From assembly GCA_963693305.1 (NCBI GenBank), contig OY855912.1, forward strand, positions 2,894,001 through 2,958,000: a stretch of 64,000 bases of DNA, given 5' to 3'. The stretch comes from Meandrina meandrites. Taxonomy: Eukaryota; Cnidaria; Anthozoa; Scleractinia; Meandrinidae. The notes beneath the pieces are model-generated. The model was not told the DNA's origin, made no database searches, and was given only the letters and a program-made list of their open reading frames with translations. This document shows, one piece after another, positions 32,272 to 44,293 of the stretch (positions are counted from its first letter, which is position 1; each line of letters begins with the position of its first letter). Position numbers and translations under genes: made by a program.

Positions 32272-33293
32272 TTTCTTGGTTTCAAACGGCTGTGGAAATA
32301 GAAGTAAGAATGTAATAAAACCGGACTTAGCATCGTAAGATGTGTTTTCATTTTTGTCTCAATCCTGGGATCGCACATTCCCCTCCCCGGCTCCCGTCTC
32401 CCACTTGTTGGAAACGTCTCCGTCGAATCCCAGAATTTTTTGCTGGTCTCCTTACGAATTCGCCTATATACACCAATGACACAATGGCCCAGCGCGAGCT
32501 CGAACCCGACCTGGGCCTTGGCTCGAACCCGACACTCTCAACCTGGAATTCGCGTACCTGTCATTCTGGAATCCGTATATCTGTCAATCTGGAAGCTCTG
32601 TGGTTAAGTCGAAATTCATTTAAAATCTAACTCTTTTCTAGAAAATTTATTAAAGACAGCTATAAAAAAGGAAAAAAAATTGTTTTGCCAAAATGGCTAC
32701 CACAGGTGCGTTACATGTCACGTACCCTGTGAGACAGGGATGCCTTGTTCTCTGTCCCGCCGCATACATGTCACGTGAACTCGAACTTAGCTGTTTATTT
32801 GTGGTCCACATTATCAATGCATAAAATAACCAAGGTACTGTGGATCCGACTAGAAAAATTTACACTTGACTGATGAAAAGTGATGAATATTCATTAATCA
32901 TCTTAAAAGTAGTTCATACATTTTGAACGGCTGCAAGCTTAAACTAACTTCAATTAAATTTCTAGCTTGTTTTTTTCATCACTATATATGTTTATTTTGG
33001 ATTTATAAATGTCCAGGCTCTCAACCACCCGGACCGATTTAGGCATATTATAGGGAGAAGCACTTGTTTTTATGCTGGCATCCAAACCAAACTAGCGAGA
33101 CTAATTGGTTCTAAAAAGACGGGGTAGTCTGGATTACGTGACACATTGATCGAATCATTAAGTTTTGAAATCCAAAACTAAAGAGACACCAAAGTCTGTG
33201 TCCACGTGCCATCAGGTATAAGACGCACTGAAATTATATCTGCAACATTTTCAGCTCATTCGCATTCTTTGTTTGGAAACCAGTGCATTTTTG

Positions 33294-33713
33294 CATCAGT
33301 CAATTCCAGCAGTGCCCATCCCCCCCCCCCGGGCTAACCCCCGGGCATTAGCATTTCTTTGGTAAATTCCCCGGGGTGGGGATGAGGGAACCGGGTAAAT
33401 GCCCCGCTCCCGGGTTGATTGTTTTCAATCTCTCGATAGGTGATATAAGAATATAATACAAGTTGTTGCTTCTTGACAATGAAGAAATATCTCAAATTCT
33501 GAAAATATACCTTTAAAAACATCCATGAACATCCACGAGCTTCTCTAGTCCTTCATGGACTAGCTAATCTGCAACGTAGTCCACGTCTTGGCCAATAAAC
33601 GCCTCCATCACGAATACGCGACTCACTCCACGGTTTCGAAACCACGTGTCAAATGCCCGGGGGTCAACCCGGGGAAGGGGGGGGGGAATGGGCACTACTG
33701 GAATTGACTGATG
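33294..33713. mobile_element. MITE with opposed C/G runs, 420 bp
   Basis: The ends CATCAGTCAATTCCAGCAGT and, complemented, CATCAGTCAATTCCAGTAGT continue into GCCCAT then a C run (left) or, complemented, a C run (right). CCCGGG-containing segments mirror each other inside. No target duplication is clear and no protein is encoded. Confidence 0.72.
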
Positions 33714-33898
33714 GATTTGAATTTCAGAGTTAGGGCGGTGCGTGACATAAAGTTGAGATCATGTTTGTTAAAAAAATACATATTTTTCTTGCGATAAGGA
33801 GCAGGGAAAGTGTTCATCAAAATATTTGCTTGTACAGATAATCAGTGGCCTAGATGATGAAAGAAAGTTCCAGATGCTTCACTATTTTCGGGTCGCAA

Positions 33899-34034
33899 GG
33901 CAGCTCTCGTAAGGTCTCACATGAGTGGCTGAGAGAACAATAGAACAAACAACAAGAACAATGCCCCTAGCCCCCAAAACAATAGCAGCTGCTACACTAG
34001 AGGACCAGTAGAATTACAAGTTTACGAGAGCTGC
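33899..34034. repeat. Small inverted-repeat element
   Basis: GGCAGCTCTCGTAAG at the left is complemented by TTACGAGAGCTGC at the right. The interior has no coding capacity. A separate pair, CCGCCATATTGG and TCAATATGGCGG, lies just beyond, near 34056-34096. Confidence 0.5.
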
Positions 34035-36133
34035 GTAACTACTCCTATTTTCCGGCCGCCATATTGGTGTACTACGGAAGTATATCAATATGGCGGTTCG
34101 ATACTGGGCTCTGAAAATTTGTGCAAAATATTTCGACGAATATCCGTAGTGTGGGATAACAAACAGAACCAACACTTGGAGAAATGAATTTTTTTTTGGA
34201 TTTCTTATAATATCTCAATTTTTGGCTTCATTTACTGAATGATTTTTCGACTTATACTTCTATTCCGTTACAGTGAAAACGGTCAGTACATCATTCGATA
34301 AAAATTACTCTAATAATGCTGATAATGAAATAATGGTAATGGTAAGAGTCGTTTGCTAGCTGTATCCTAACCTGAGATCATGGCTTTCCTCCCTAGACAG
34401 AAACCAAAATATTTGACATTGGAGTCACATAAAATACAATACAACTGTTGTTTACATTTCTGATGTGTTAATGAGCCGACAAAATGGCTGCCTATAAAAC
34501 CGTGACAAGGGAATCTAAAATGTTGCAGTTGTTCACTAATTACAAAACTTCAAGTAACACTTAGAGAACGAGATACTTTCTTGCTTGGTGAAAAAACTTA
34601 CTATGTATGTCACGTTTCTGATAGGCCTGACAACATACCTAAATGAAGGGCATAAATGTCGAAGATATGGACTAGAACACGTTGTTGTCCACATCGCTTA
34701 ATGTGTTTCTTACGCTAGGAACTGATTCGATGTTGTTATCGATGAATTATTTGACATAGTATTGTGGTCCTTTGATTACACGTACCTTGGATGGAAGCTC
34801 AGTTTGCTTGGGATGGATGTGTCCCTTTCCTTTGATAAATTTTCCCGGAAAGCATGTCATATATTCGCTTATGCTCTTGTTGGAGACGAAACAGTGCCAC
34901 ATTCGTCACGTGACAAACAGTCACAGTCTATAGGTCACGCTATCATAGCGTGACTAGAGTTTAAGTGTTGCTTCACTTATTCAGTCCGTGAAACTGTAAA
35001 CGGTGAAACTGCAACATATAATTAAACCTGATGAGAAGGAGGAATGGAATATAAAGGGAGCGCGACCCACTTCCCATGTTCACTATATATATATTTTTCT
35101 TATTTTATTTTTTCTAACCAGGAGCCCAGTTCATTCCTCTTTATACTAAAGGGTTGAGAAGAGCAGTTGGGAAGGGGCTGGTGGTGGTAAGGGGAACGGG
35201 GCACGCTCTGAACACAAACGTGTTTTGTCTTCCCCCATAACATAAAATAGCTAAACAAGTTGCTGGCAAATGAAAGTTCATCATGTTCAAATCAATAAGC
35301 TCGTTGGCCTGCATTAGACCCTAAGTTCCAAAAAAACTGGAAAACACCATAGGCTTCCCAAGGTCAAAATTCAACTCTGGAAATGTGGTGTATTGGAAAG
35401 TCACCGATCGTAAAAAAATGTGCAAATAACTATCTAATTTGAAATTACTCCCTCAAATGTGTCGTATACTTGTCTCTTGTGCCGATTTTGAAGCCGTTCT
35501 GACGTCGTATATTGACGTTATTCGAAATCGTCGTCTCTCCTTCAAAAACAAGGGGAAAGGCAGACCACTCATTACAATCGATCGCTGGCCAGACGTCACT
35601 CCACAAATCGCTCCCTCCTCAAGCGGAAATGTACCGAATTGTAATAAAACCAACAGTAATCCCGTAAAGCACAATAAATTTCAGTCCACATGAGTATGCT
35701 TCGGCGGTCGAAAGACTCGTGAAGAACGAAAAATTTGGTGTAAAGTTCGCCTCTTTGGCTTTCCTGATACGCTTGTCAAACACGGCGCGCCAACGGTCAA
35801 GTATCTGGCTTCATCCTCAACTCTTATTGGTCCATTTGAACCAAGTCACGCACCCGTTGGCGCGCGTGTAAATATTTTTCGGTTTATTCTGAATTTTTTG
35901 CTTGAAGCTACTATAAATGATTCCCTGTTTGGGGATCAGTCAAAAATGGTTTGAGTCATGTTTTCAAGGAACGATCCAGAGAAGAAATATATGTTTTTCG
36001 ATTTTTTGTTTGGTACCGACTTGCATTGGTTTTACCCCGCGGCGATCAGTTTCGTTGTAGTACAAACAATTGTTCACAAAATAATTCGTGTGCACTGAAA
36101 ACAGAGAGAGTAACTCTGGTTGGATAGTTTCCA

Positions 36134-36407
36134 TTACGTCAACAGCATCTGATCTTTCTCGACGAAAGGTCTACTTGAAATATTTCTTTGCAGCTACAAA
36201 GAGAATCATTTTCAGAAAAGTTCAACATGGTTTGCATGCATCACTTTCAGTGAGGTGTGACTCAACAGCATTACGTTAACAGCATCTGATCTTTCTCGAC
36301 GAAAGGTCTACTTGAAATATTTCTTTGCAGCTACAAAGAGAATCATTTTCAGAAAAGTTCAACATGGTTTGCATGCATCACTTTCAGTGAGAAGGTGTGA
36401 CTCAACC
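36134..36407. repeat. Tandem duplication, 137-bp unit, two copies
   Basis: TTACGTCAACAGCATCTGAT starts copy 1 at 36134, and TTACGTTAACAGCATCTGAT starts copy 2 at 36271. The copies differ by one base near the start and by a 3-bp insertion near the end (GTGAGGTG versus GTGAGAAGGTG). The near-identity indicates a recent event. Confidence 0.9.
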
Positions 36408-36929
36408 TTCGTCAAGTCCAGTCGCGTTCATTGAAGGAATTAGTTTTTTAAACTGGCAACTGAATGACTTACGGTAAGTCCTTTTTCTTGTTAATCTATA
36501 ATCTCCATTTATTTACTGTAACTTAAATAGTTTTACAGTTAAAAATACATTTAATGGCGTTACCGTGATGCCAGAAACGAACGAACGAACGAACGATCGA
36601 ACAACCTTTTAAAAGCTGGCTACCCAGGTTATTAGTTAAGTTTACAAAACTATTGTATAATTTAATTATCTTATAACTCTAACACGAGGAAACGAATAAA
36701 TAAAAATATGAACTTGATCTATTCCACGCTAAGTTAAATTAAAATAAATTAAATTATAGTATGGCTTTCTTTGATTCGGTTTGTATCTGTAATTGTTTTT
36801 CTTAGGCTCTATACTCGATTATGGCAGTACTTCATCTAATTTGTATCTCAGCAGTAGTTGAGTTCAACAGGCGAAGAGCCATCACTCGCACTGTCATACC
36901 ACATTGTCGAGCTTTTCCCCAGCACACTT

Positions 36930-37856
36930 CTATTGAATTCGAAGGTAATCCGCTGGCCGATAGTCCCTGCAGCATATGGCTACTCTGATGTGCTGGCGAA
37001 AGTTGGTGCTATGAAGAGTGTAAATGAAAGGATTCATGGCTGAGTTAAGAGCTACAAGTAACACGGAGGCAATATAATAGGGCGAGTCGAAATTATAAAG
37101 ATTTTGGTCAAACTGTGACAACATGTATAACACCAAATTTGGTAACCGACACACTGCGTATGCAATACTCAACAATGCGGCCATTTTAGTCACTTTTCGT
37201 ATTACACGAATTCGCGCCTTATCTGCTATCAGCGTGGTACGAACGCCGCTTTTCCAAAGCTTACAGAGCACCCTTAAATACAGAATTGCCATGGCTCCCA
37301 TGGGAATTGCGCCAAAAATGAAAAAGCATGCAACTGTGTACAGTTTGGCTAATGTCGTATTCGACCAAATTTCCCCAGAGTGATTTAATCCGTGTTGATG
37401 TCCAACCACGAAAAACAGGGGCAGGTTAAAAATTATGGCATAAAGCCATCCAGCTACTATCACAGCAACTAATCGACGATTGGTCAGTCGCCAGCGTTCG
37501 TTGAAAGGATGAACTACCGCAATGAAACGCTCAACGGCGACAACTACCAATGAAAACGTAGACGCAGCCGTACCGACCCACACGAAGTTTCCGCCAGTGA
37601 CGAACTTGCACATGTAGTTGCCTGTGATCCCGGAGGGGTGTTTAAATGTCAAATTCACGATGTAATCTGGAATGATAAACAGCGCCACCATTATGTCTGA
37701 CACCGCCAAATTGACCAGCAGGTAGTTGATTGGAGCTCGCATGCCGCGGAATCGGAACACAACCAGGCATACCAAGCTGTTTCCAAGGAGATTTATTAAA
37801 ACCACCACAGAGAAGGCAGCCGAGAGGCCCGGATCTGTTGACGTTATATTGCCCAT
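36930..37856 (-). CDS. Intronless class A GPCR (308 aa) with altered signature residues
   Basis: Open from ATG at 37856. TM1 reads INLLGNSLVCLVVF, TM2 NYLLVNLAVSDIMVA, TM3 MCKFVTGGNFVWVGT, TM7 NSAMNPFIYTL. It is clearly a paralogue of the gene at 31312-32271. Three conserved positions differ. The TM3-end motif is ERF instead of ERY. TM6 reads AVCRLPN, with arginine replacing the toggle-switch tryptophan of CWxP. Extracellular loop 2 (GHQHGLNHSGEIWSNTT) has no cysteine, so the usual TM3-ECL2 disulphide cannot form. The frame is nevertheless intact. It may be a constitutively active, signalling-biased or decaying receptor; sequence alone cannot decide. A CATCCATAG acceptor-like site lies just upstream of the ATG. 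Confidence 0.88.
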   Translation of the reverse strand: MGNITSTDPGLSAAFSVVVLINLLGNSLVCLVVFRFRGMRAPINYLLVNLAVSDIMVALFIIPDYIVNLTFKHPSGITGNYMCKFVTGGNFVWVGTAASTFSLVVVAVERFIAVVHPFNERWRLTNRRLVAVIVAGWLYAIIFNLPLFFVVGHQHGLNHSGEIWSNTTLAKLYTVACFFIFGAIPMGAMAILYLRVLCKLWKSGVRTTLIADKARIRVIRKVTKMAALLSIAYAVCRLPNLVLYMLSQFDQNLYNFDSPYYIASVLLVALNSAMNPFIYTLHSTNFRQHIRVAICCRDYRPADYLRIQ

Positions 37857-38166
37857 TGTCTTGCTTCAATAGACTACTGAACTATGGATGTAAAAGTAAA
37901 TGAACATCAGAAAGATTTTTTTTATCATTCCGCAAACTCTATAATATATCTATATAATATATTTCTAAAATATATATTCACAGTATGACCTAAGAAGCTC
38001 TAACGACAGCCTCCTCCATAGTTATCCAAAGCCGTTATCCAAGGCAACACCGGGTGATCGATATTTTACTTATGCTGAACGCTGAACGCTGTTCCTTTAG
38101 CCATCATATCCCTAAACACTGTTACTGATTTTAAAGGCAAACTTACAACATACTTGTTTTCTAAAG

Positions 38167-38880
38167 CGTTTTTACTTTATTCCGAATAATATTGTTTTCT
38201 TAGCATTTTGGGCAACTCAGATTTTTTGGGCAGCAAAAGAAATTTGGGCAAATCCATTTTTAAAAGAAGTTTCCATGATTTTGTTTTTTGAAGAGATAGA
38301 TATTTTCTATTTTAACCTGAAGTCGGCGTGGCAAAGCCAGTTAAATTCACACGAGACAGTGGTTGCCCAGCACGTGATGAGTTTCTGGTTATTAATGTAG
38401 TACATATCCTTGCAGTGATACCTGCTACATCGTGTTCAGCAGAACGATCATTCAGTGCGTTGCGCAGATTGAAAACTTACCTGCGCAGCCCCATGGGGCA
38501 ACAACGGACAACGTGTCAGTAATGTTCATCGCACTTATTAACATTGAAAGGGCATATGCCAACTTTGTAGTCAACAATGGCATGGATCGTATCATTGATC
38601 TTTGGCCGTCGAAATGGCCGAGACAGCTATTTCTTTTAACGTGTTTTATGAGCTCATATGATAGATTCATTTGTAAGAATATTTTCACTTCATAAGTAGG
38701 CCTATGTTAGAGCATCGTATATGACCCTCGTTTCTTTTCGACTTTCACGTATAACTTTGGGCAACTTGCGAGAATTTTTTGGGCAAATGGTTCACCGCCC
38801 TCCCTGGTAAAAAATTGCCCGTACGCCTATGAAAACGTTTTTACTTTATTCCGAATAATATTGCAATTTCTTAGCATTTT
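38167..38880. repeat. 43-45 bp direct repeats bracketing the hAT remnant
   Basis: CGTTTTTACTTTATTCCGAA continuing to TTCTTAGCATTTT occurs at 38167-38209 and at 38836-38880. They differ only by GTT versus GCAAT in the middle. The second copy runs directly into the Penelope remnant, so the hAT fragment interrupts older sequence. Confidence 0.8.
38310..38700 (+). pseudogene. hAT transposase C-terminal (dimerisation domain) remnant
   Basis: The plus strand encodes the hATC signature: IPATSCSAERSFSALRRL followed by KTYLRSPMGQQR. The frame then breaks and the downstream block IALINIERAYANFVVNN appears in the second frame. The rest of the transposase is absent. Flanking sequence repeats TTTTGGGCAA-like motifs, and a 43-45 bp direct repeat brackets the whole remnant. 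Confidence 0.78.
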
Positions 38881-38899
38881 TGGTTTTAGTTAGGTTTTA

Positions 38900-39136
38900 A
38901 ATGTATTTTTACGCTAGCTTAATAGAACATTTTAAGGCCCTCACTAAAAGCGATCATCTATCAGCTATCGCTGATCATATTATTACCACGGGCCATAACA
39001 TTAAATGGCATCATTTTGACATTCTAGCGTCCGGCAAGACTGACCTCCATTGTAAAATTAAAGAGACCTTATTCATTCAAGAGCTACAACCCTCATTAAA
39101 TGCCAACGTCGGCAGTGAGAGGTTGTCGCTCTATTA
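38900..39136 (+). pseudogene. Penelope-like element GIY-YIG endonuclease C-terminal fragment
   Basis: The plus strand encodes HFKALTKSDHLSAIADHI, then NIKWHHFDILASGKTD, then HCKIKETLFIQELQPSLNAN and a stop after NVGSERLSLY. This is the C-terminus of the GIY-YIG nuclease region found in Penelope-like elements. The catalytic GIY and YIG strands and the reverse transcriptase are absent, so it is a 5'-truncated copy. A hairpin followed by GAAACGTC lies about 140 nt downstream (39249-39283), where these elements carry hammerhead-type motifs. Confidence 0.75.
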
Positions 39137-39574
39137 ACCGAAGCGATAATATTAAGTTACTGCTGTAGATCAATTGTCTCAGTCTAGGTTCCAGACCCTT
39201 TTCATAACAATATATAACAGTCGTTAAAATTTTGTAACGGTCATACTTTTGAAAATGTATGTTGCATAGCATACGAAACGTCAAGTTAGTAAAATGCGAT
39301 TTTTCACAATGTTTATTACCTGTGTTTGTTTCATGTTTTTTTTTGGTTGGTAACTTTGAGCGGTTGAGGAGATCGACTCTTTTACAAAGAATATTTTGTT
39401 AATTTGGTACAACCCAGACATAACAGACAGTGGTAACTGCGAAAAAAAATTGACTAGTGCCTTGACCACGAACTGGACTCAGAACAACCTCGCAATTTCG
39501 TGTGAACTGCTTTTGTTGCTGCAAGCGTGGAACAGCTGGTTAAAGGCGGCCAGCCATGAAACGAATAAGTCTAA

Positions 39575-41934
39575 GGCCCGTTCCAAACGCCGCTCCACTC
39601 ATGTGCCGAACCTAACTCAGTAAGGTTCGACCTTGGAGCGACTTTGGAGCCACCCTGCGAGCAGAGCCCTTTCTTTTTCACTGATAAACTTGACAGGAAA
39701 GGGCTCTGCACGAATCGTGTCAAATCTTTGTTGAGCATGCGTAAAGCTTACGCGAGACTTGCGCGAACTTGCGCGAGGCTTTCAGTGCCTGGATAAAATT
39801 CAATCAAAACGCTTTCTTCTTTTGAACGTTCGTAGAGTGAATTAGCAACAGAAATAGTTAGTTTTTCAAGCCTGTTAGTACAAGAGTTTGTCAATAACTA
39901 AATGTCTGTGAGTAAAAAGATGTGTAAAAAAACTTTTGCAAATCTGACGCGTACATTCACTAGCTTGCACGCGGCAGACACAGCGCGCGCTCTTCAGTAC
40001 CGTTAACAGCAGAGTTGAGGATTTGAACATTAGTGGTGACTTTTTTCTTCCCCAATTCTATCTCAAGATTGTGTCACTGGTCTTTCCCTAAAAAGGAAAG
40101 TAGTTCATGACCTATTTAAAATGACCATGTATGAGATTATGCAAAAGTTGCTCACAATGCTCGCGCTGCAAAAACCGGTTTTATCTGGACTGACTAGCCC
40201 AAACTTTGGGACTGCGGCGACTTCAAAGAATTGACACGATTTATGCAGAGCCTCTTTTCCTTCCCAATTCTCAGCCGCAGGGAAGTTAACAGAGGCTCTG
40301 CTCGCAGGGTGCTTTGGAGAGACAGCTGATTCAAACGGCGTATCTGTGTCGAACTTAATTCGCGGAAACAAGTCGTTAACATAAATAATGTTGACTGAAC
40401 GTCTGCGTTGAGGATGATAAAAGATTTTTGCAGTCGAAATCATCAAACTATTACGCAAGTTTTGCTATAATAATAATATTTCCGGAAAAGTAAAAATTCA
40501 TTCCGCGAGATTTATTTTTTTTAAATGGTTTTCTCTCGAGAATTAGTTTGTAAATGCTAATCTACAAATCTGATCTCACAAATTGGGGTAACAGCAAAAA
40601 GGAATTACCACCAAAGCAATTTTCCCATGAAGTTCCGCTTCTCTTGAGCTGAAACATATTAAATAAACGGCACGCGATGCATGCAGAAGCGATGACGTTT
40701 CACAAGGGGTCTTTGATAATTTTCAGGACATTTGTCAAAAAATTAGGGTACATAAAAGTAACTGACAACTTCTGTGCTGAATGATTGTTCAACAAAAATT
40801 GCGTTATCTTGGCGTGACATACGATATACGATATACGATGCAAGGTCAAACGCTGTCTAAAATTGTTTACACCTTTTGTTTTAAAGAATGGAGAGATTTC
40901 TGTGTACTAAATCTTATAGAACGCATCAAATATAATTTGTTTCTTTCGTTTATGCTTTAAATTAGTCCTTTCTAACGGCCCAGGAGTATTTTGCTTTGAG
41001 TTCTATGCGACGATTTCTTGTTGAGTTGACTTGATTTCTTTTCCCAGTATTCGGTTCCCTTCAGTGAGTATACAGATCGGTTGATCACAACAGGCAACAG
41101 ACAACAGACAACAACAGATCCTGTCCACTCGCACGGCGAGATTAATCGATCACGTCATCGTCATCGCTTAAAAAAAGGTTTAAGATGGCTCACCTTTTCA
41201 ACAGATGTTTCAAAACTGCTAATAATCGGTTGCTTCGTCTGCAGTCACGACAGACATCACTTCTTAACTTTATGCCAAATTTATTCGATAACTGATAAAG
41301 TGCAACACTCACTGCCGACTCGAAATCTCAATTTAACAGCTACAAATGAAATAAGGTTTGCCGATCGGTGATGATACAAGCTGCAAAAAAATATCTTCCT
41401 TTGCCAAAAAACAAGATGGCGGATCTCAAAAATAATACAAACAATGCACCTAGTTCCCATTGCTCTTCGGTTCAATTCAGGGAGTAATCGTAACACCAAA
41501 AATTCCATAAATTCCATCGCTTTTCCGCTTTACAGCATTAACCGATGACGTCATAAAATGACGTCATCGCTTAAAAATAAACAAAATGCCAGCCCGGTAA
41601 GCGAAGTAATTTCCCTGGAATTTTATGCCCTCGTGCTTCATGCATGACTGGTCAGACCTAGTCATGCCACTCCACTTCAGACCAATCATGAGCGCTGTTA
41701 TATCGAAAATACATTACAGTAATTCATGCATTAGGTTCGGCACATGAGAAGAACGCCGCATGAATCAGCCGCCGCTCCAATGCCGCGTAGTGCGGCAGAC
41801 CCTGCCGAACTTAACGTTTTTTGCCGAACCTAATTAAAACTTCCGGACCAAACTGATTCAAACGCCGCTCTTCTGCCGTACTTTATTCACCAGTTAGGTT
41901 CGGCAAATGAGTGGAGCGGCGTTTGGAACGGGCC
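39575..41934. mobile_element. 2.4-kb TIR element, Harbinger-like ends
   Basis: Both ends read GGCCCGTTCCAAACGCCGCT going inward and continue matching through CCACTCAT and GCCGAACCTAACT with one mismatch, about 43 bp in all. Subterminal copies of GCCGAACCTAA and AACGCCGCTC recur near 41730-41880. The flanking 3 bp are TAA and GAA, possibly a mutated 3-bp target duplication. No DDE transposase is recognisable. The 117-codon minus frame at 40105-40458 starts with TTG and overlaps an inverted GCAGAGCC segment, so I treat it as non-coding. Confidence 0.7.
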
Positions 41935-42892
41935 GAACTAGTGCACGTCATGCAAGTCAGTTGCTCAAAATTCACACCAATTGTCGTTAATGCGAAGTTT
42001 TCAAGCCTCAAGCCATTTATATTTTTTTTTCACTAGGATATTCTTTTCATCTTTGCTGCTTTGGGTCAGGCAAAAATTTAAAAGTTCCCGTTTGGGCGTA
42101 TTAGTAATTTCCCTTGAGCGCGCTCTGGGGTGTAACGTTGAGATTGCATGACAAGTTTTAAAACGAATGCAAATGTCGCGAGCTTGACTGATACGGCGAA
42201 ATTTCCGAGAAGTTGCACCGTCTGATTGAAAATTACAACTTTACCATCAAGCTTTTTTCCTCGGTGTTTAAAAGGAGTTGTTGATTCACTTTTTTATGAT
42301 TTTAACTAGCCGTAATTATTAAATTTCTCTTCACGACAAGCCTTGAACGTTTCCAGGAATTGGGGAAATATTTCTGCCATATCGATGTTGATGAACGCAA
42401 ACAATTATCCACAGCATTGATGGTTTAAAATATGCATCAGAGATCTTATATATCGTTTTATGAAAACATACAATGGCGGTGTTTCTGTTAGGTCTTTTAA
42501 CTAGCTGTGTTTTATCGTATTTCGAAACTCTGGGACTGTTGGAGGTGTTCGTTGTCTATACAATTTCCATATTGAATGCTATTAAAACTCATTACTTCTC
42601 GGAATAACTTCTATTCACATATTAAATGCTCTTCTAGTTACCTTCGTTCGAAGCTTTGTTCGATGAGAATGAGCGTTCCCTCTGCGTTTGTCCAATTTCA
42701 CAGAAAAGCGCAACATAAGCGAGCTTCACTTCGCTAACACGAACGCGTGGAGGTTTACGGTGATTTGACTTGTTAGACTCTTGTTGCTGCTGTGCGCTGA
42801 AACCAAACTGTAATACGTGGGAAAGCGTGACTCTTGTAGGTTACGCTTCATTGACGGCAGCTGCATTCTGCGCTGGAATAACCACTGCAATA

Positions 42893-43529
42893 AGGGGCGA
42901 ACCATTTGACTTTTTAGGATAAGGATTAGTAAAGTTGGAGAAATGAGAAATACAAAAGTGATTTTAAAATTAGAATTTGGAGTTAAAATTAGTAGATGGA
43001 CTTCAAAACAGTCCCCTGACAACCTGGGGTGCTGTTGCGTGATCATCTTGCTTTGATGCACGTGACAAGAATGTAATTAAATCAATGTAATTAATTTCAT
43101 ATATTTATAAATGTGTTTTGACGAGAAATTTGACGAGAATGACAGAACAGACATCAAAATCGGGATTTTTCCCATCTCGATCGCGTATTGGTCGGGATTA
43201 GGGACTTTCAAGCAAAATCGAGGTAATCCCAACGACATAGGGATGGTTGGACAGTATTTGTTATTGATAGATAACTGAAACATTAAGACACAATGAACTC
43301 CTGTTTCTGGGACAACATTGGTTTATAGTAGAAGAGCATAGCTTAAATGTATTACAGTAAAGACTCAGATTTGCTAGAATACAGGCAGGGATTTACACCA
43401 ATCAACCAACCCATCAATGATGTCTATGATATTTTTTTTTCCTCAGAGCTGGCCATGCATGAATTTTTTTCCTTCCTTCCAAACCTTCCTGACCCCCCTC
43501 CCCTTTCAAAAGTCAAATGGTTCGCCCCT
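42893..43529. mobile_element. 637-bp TIR element (GGGGCGAACCATTTGAC family)
   Basis: Twenty-two identical bases at both ends read AGGGGCGAACCATTTGACTT inward and continue two more. A further diverged relative (CTTAGGGGCGGACAATTAG, complemented) ends at about 44155. A similar motif, GGGACGGACCATTATTT, occurs at about 60714. No protein is encoded. Confidence 0.75.
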
Positions 43530-44096
43530 AAGGGACGGATTGTTTTTTTAGCTTGCAAGAATGTTTTTTTAGGCCCATTTTTTGTGCAAGAATTTTTTAT
43601 TGAATTAATTTAAAACAGTGCTACTTCGTTTTATTAAATATATAGCTTGTACTTTAACGTTACGTTCCATTTTAAAGTTTATTTTATGACATAAAATATT
43701 TTTCGAATAATGTTCACTTTGATAAATTTAATTTACTGAGTGAGATTCAAAAAGTAAATAGCAGTTTATAGTGAAGAATTGTGTAATTAATATACCTGTC
43801 AGGCCAGTAGGAACGAATTTCGAGGTGAAAGGGCCGGGCCCAAACGTCACAACCGATTGTGATGTATTAAAATGGGCCGGAGGCCTATTTCCGTTGGGGG
43901 GTCTGGGGGCATCTTCCACCGGGAAAATGTTGAAAATCTAGCTCTAATGCCATTTGGTGCATTTTGGAACAATTTTTGAGAAGAACTATAATTCTGGTTT
44001 AATATCAAAATGCCCATCTTGTGCATGCTGTCTTTGCGTTTTTCCTTGCATGATTTTTTTTCGGACATTTTCCCTTGCATGATTTTTTCCCCATCC

Positions 44097-44128
44097 CCAC
44101 CCCCCCCCCCCTTCCCCCCCCCCCCCCT
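44097..44128. repeat. C-rich homopolymer tract
   Basis: Two C runs broken by TTC. Other long C or G runs are at 50667-50683, 60679-60696 and 60745-60757. Confidence 0.8.
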
Positions 44129-44230
44129 CCATCACTTTTCTAATTGTCCGCCCCTAAGCTGGAAAATTATTGGAAATTAAAGGTACCTTTTGTCTAAATG
44201 TGAAGTATATACAAGCTTTCATGTTTCTGC

Positions 44231-44231
<1 letters not shown>

Positions 44232-44292
<61 letters not shown>
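44232..44292. repeat. TTA microsatellite, about 20 units
   Basis: Uninterrupted TTA triplets in an intergenic region. Confidence 0.95.

Positions 44293-44293
<1 letters not shown>

Larger units (their letters stand above)
32272..36929. other. Intergenic with repeats
   Basis: No gene recognised between two intronless GPCRs. It holds the MITE at 33294-33713, a small inverted repeat at 33899-34034, an inverted pair around ACGGCGCGCCAACGG near 35782-35870 and a 137-bp tandem duplication at 36134-36407. The plus-strand open frame at 35439-35693 matches no family I know. Confidence 0.45.

Noticed and set aside
35439..35693. 84-codon plus-strand frame
   Set aside because: No recognisable family; the antisense frame is equally open. 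Treated as chance or old repeat.
40105..40458. 117-codon minus-strand frame inside the 2.4-kb TIR element
   Set aside because: TTG start, overlaps an inverted repeat segment and has no transposase motif.
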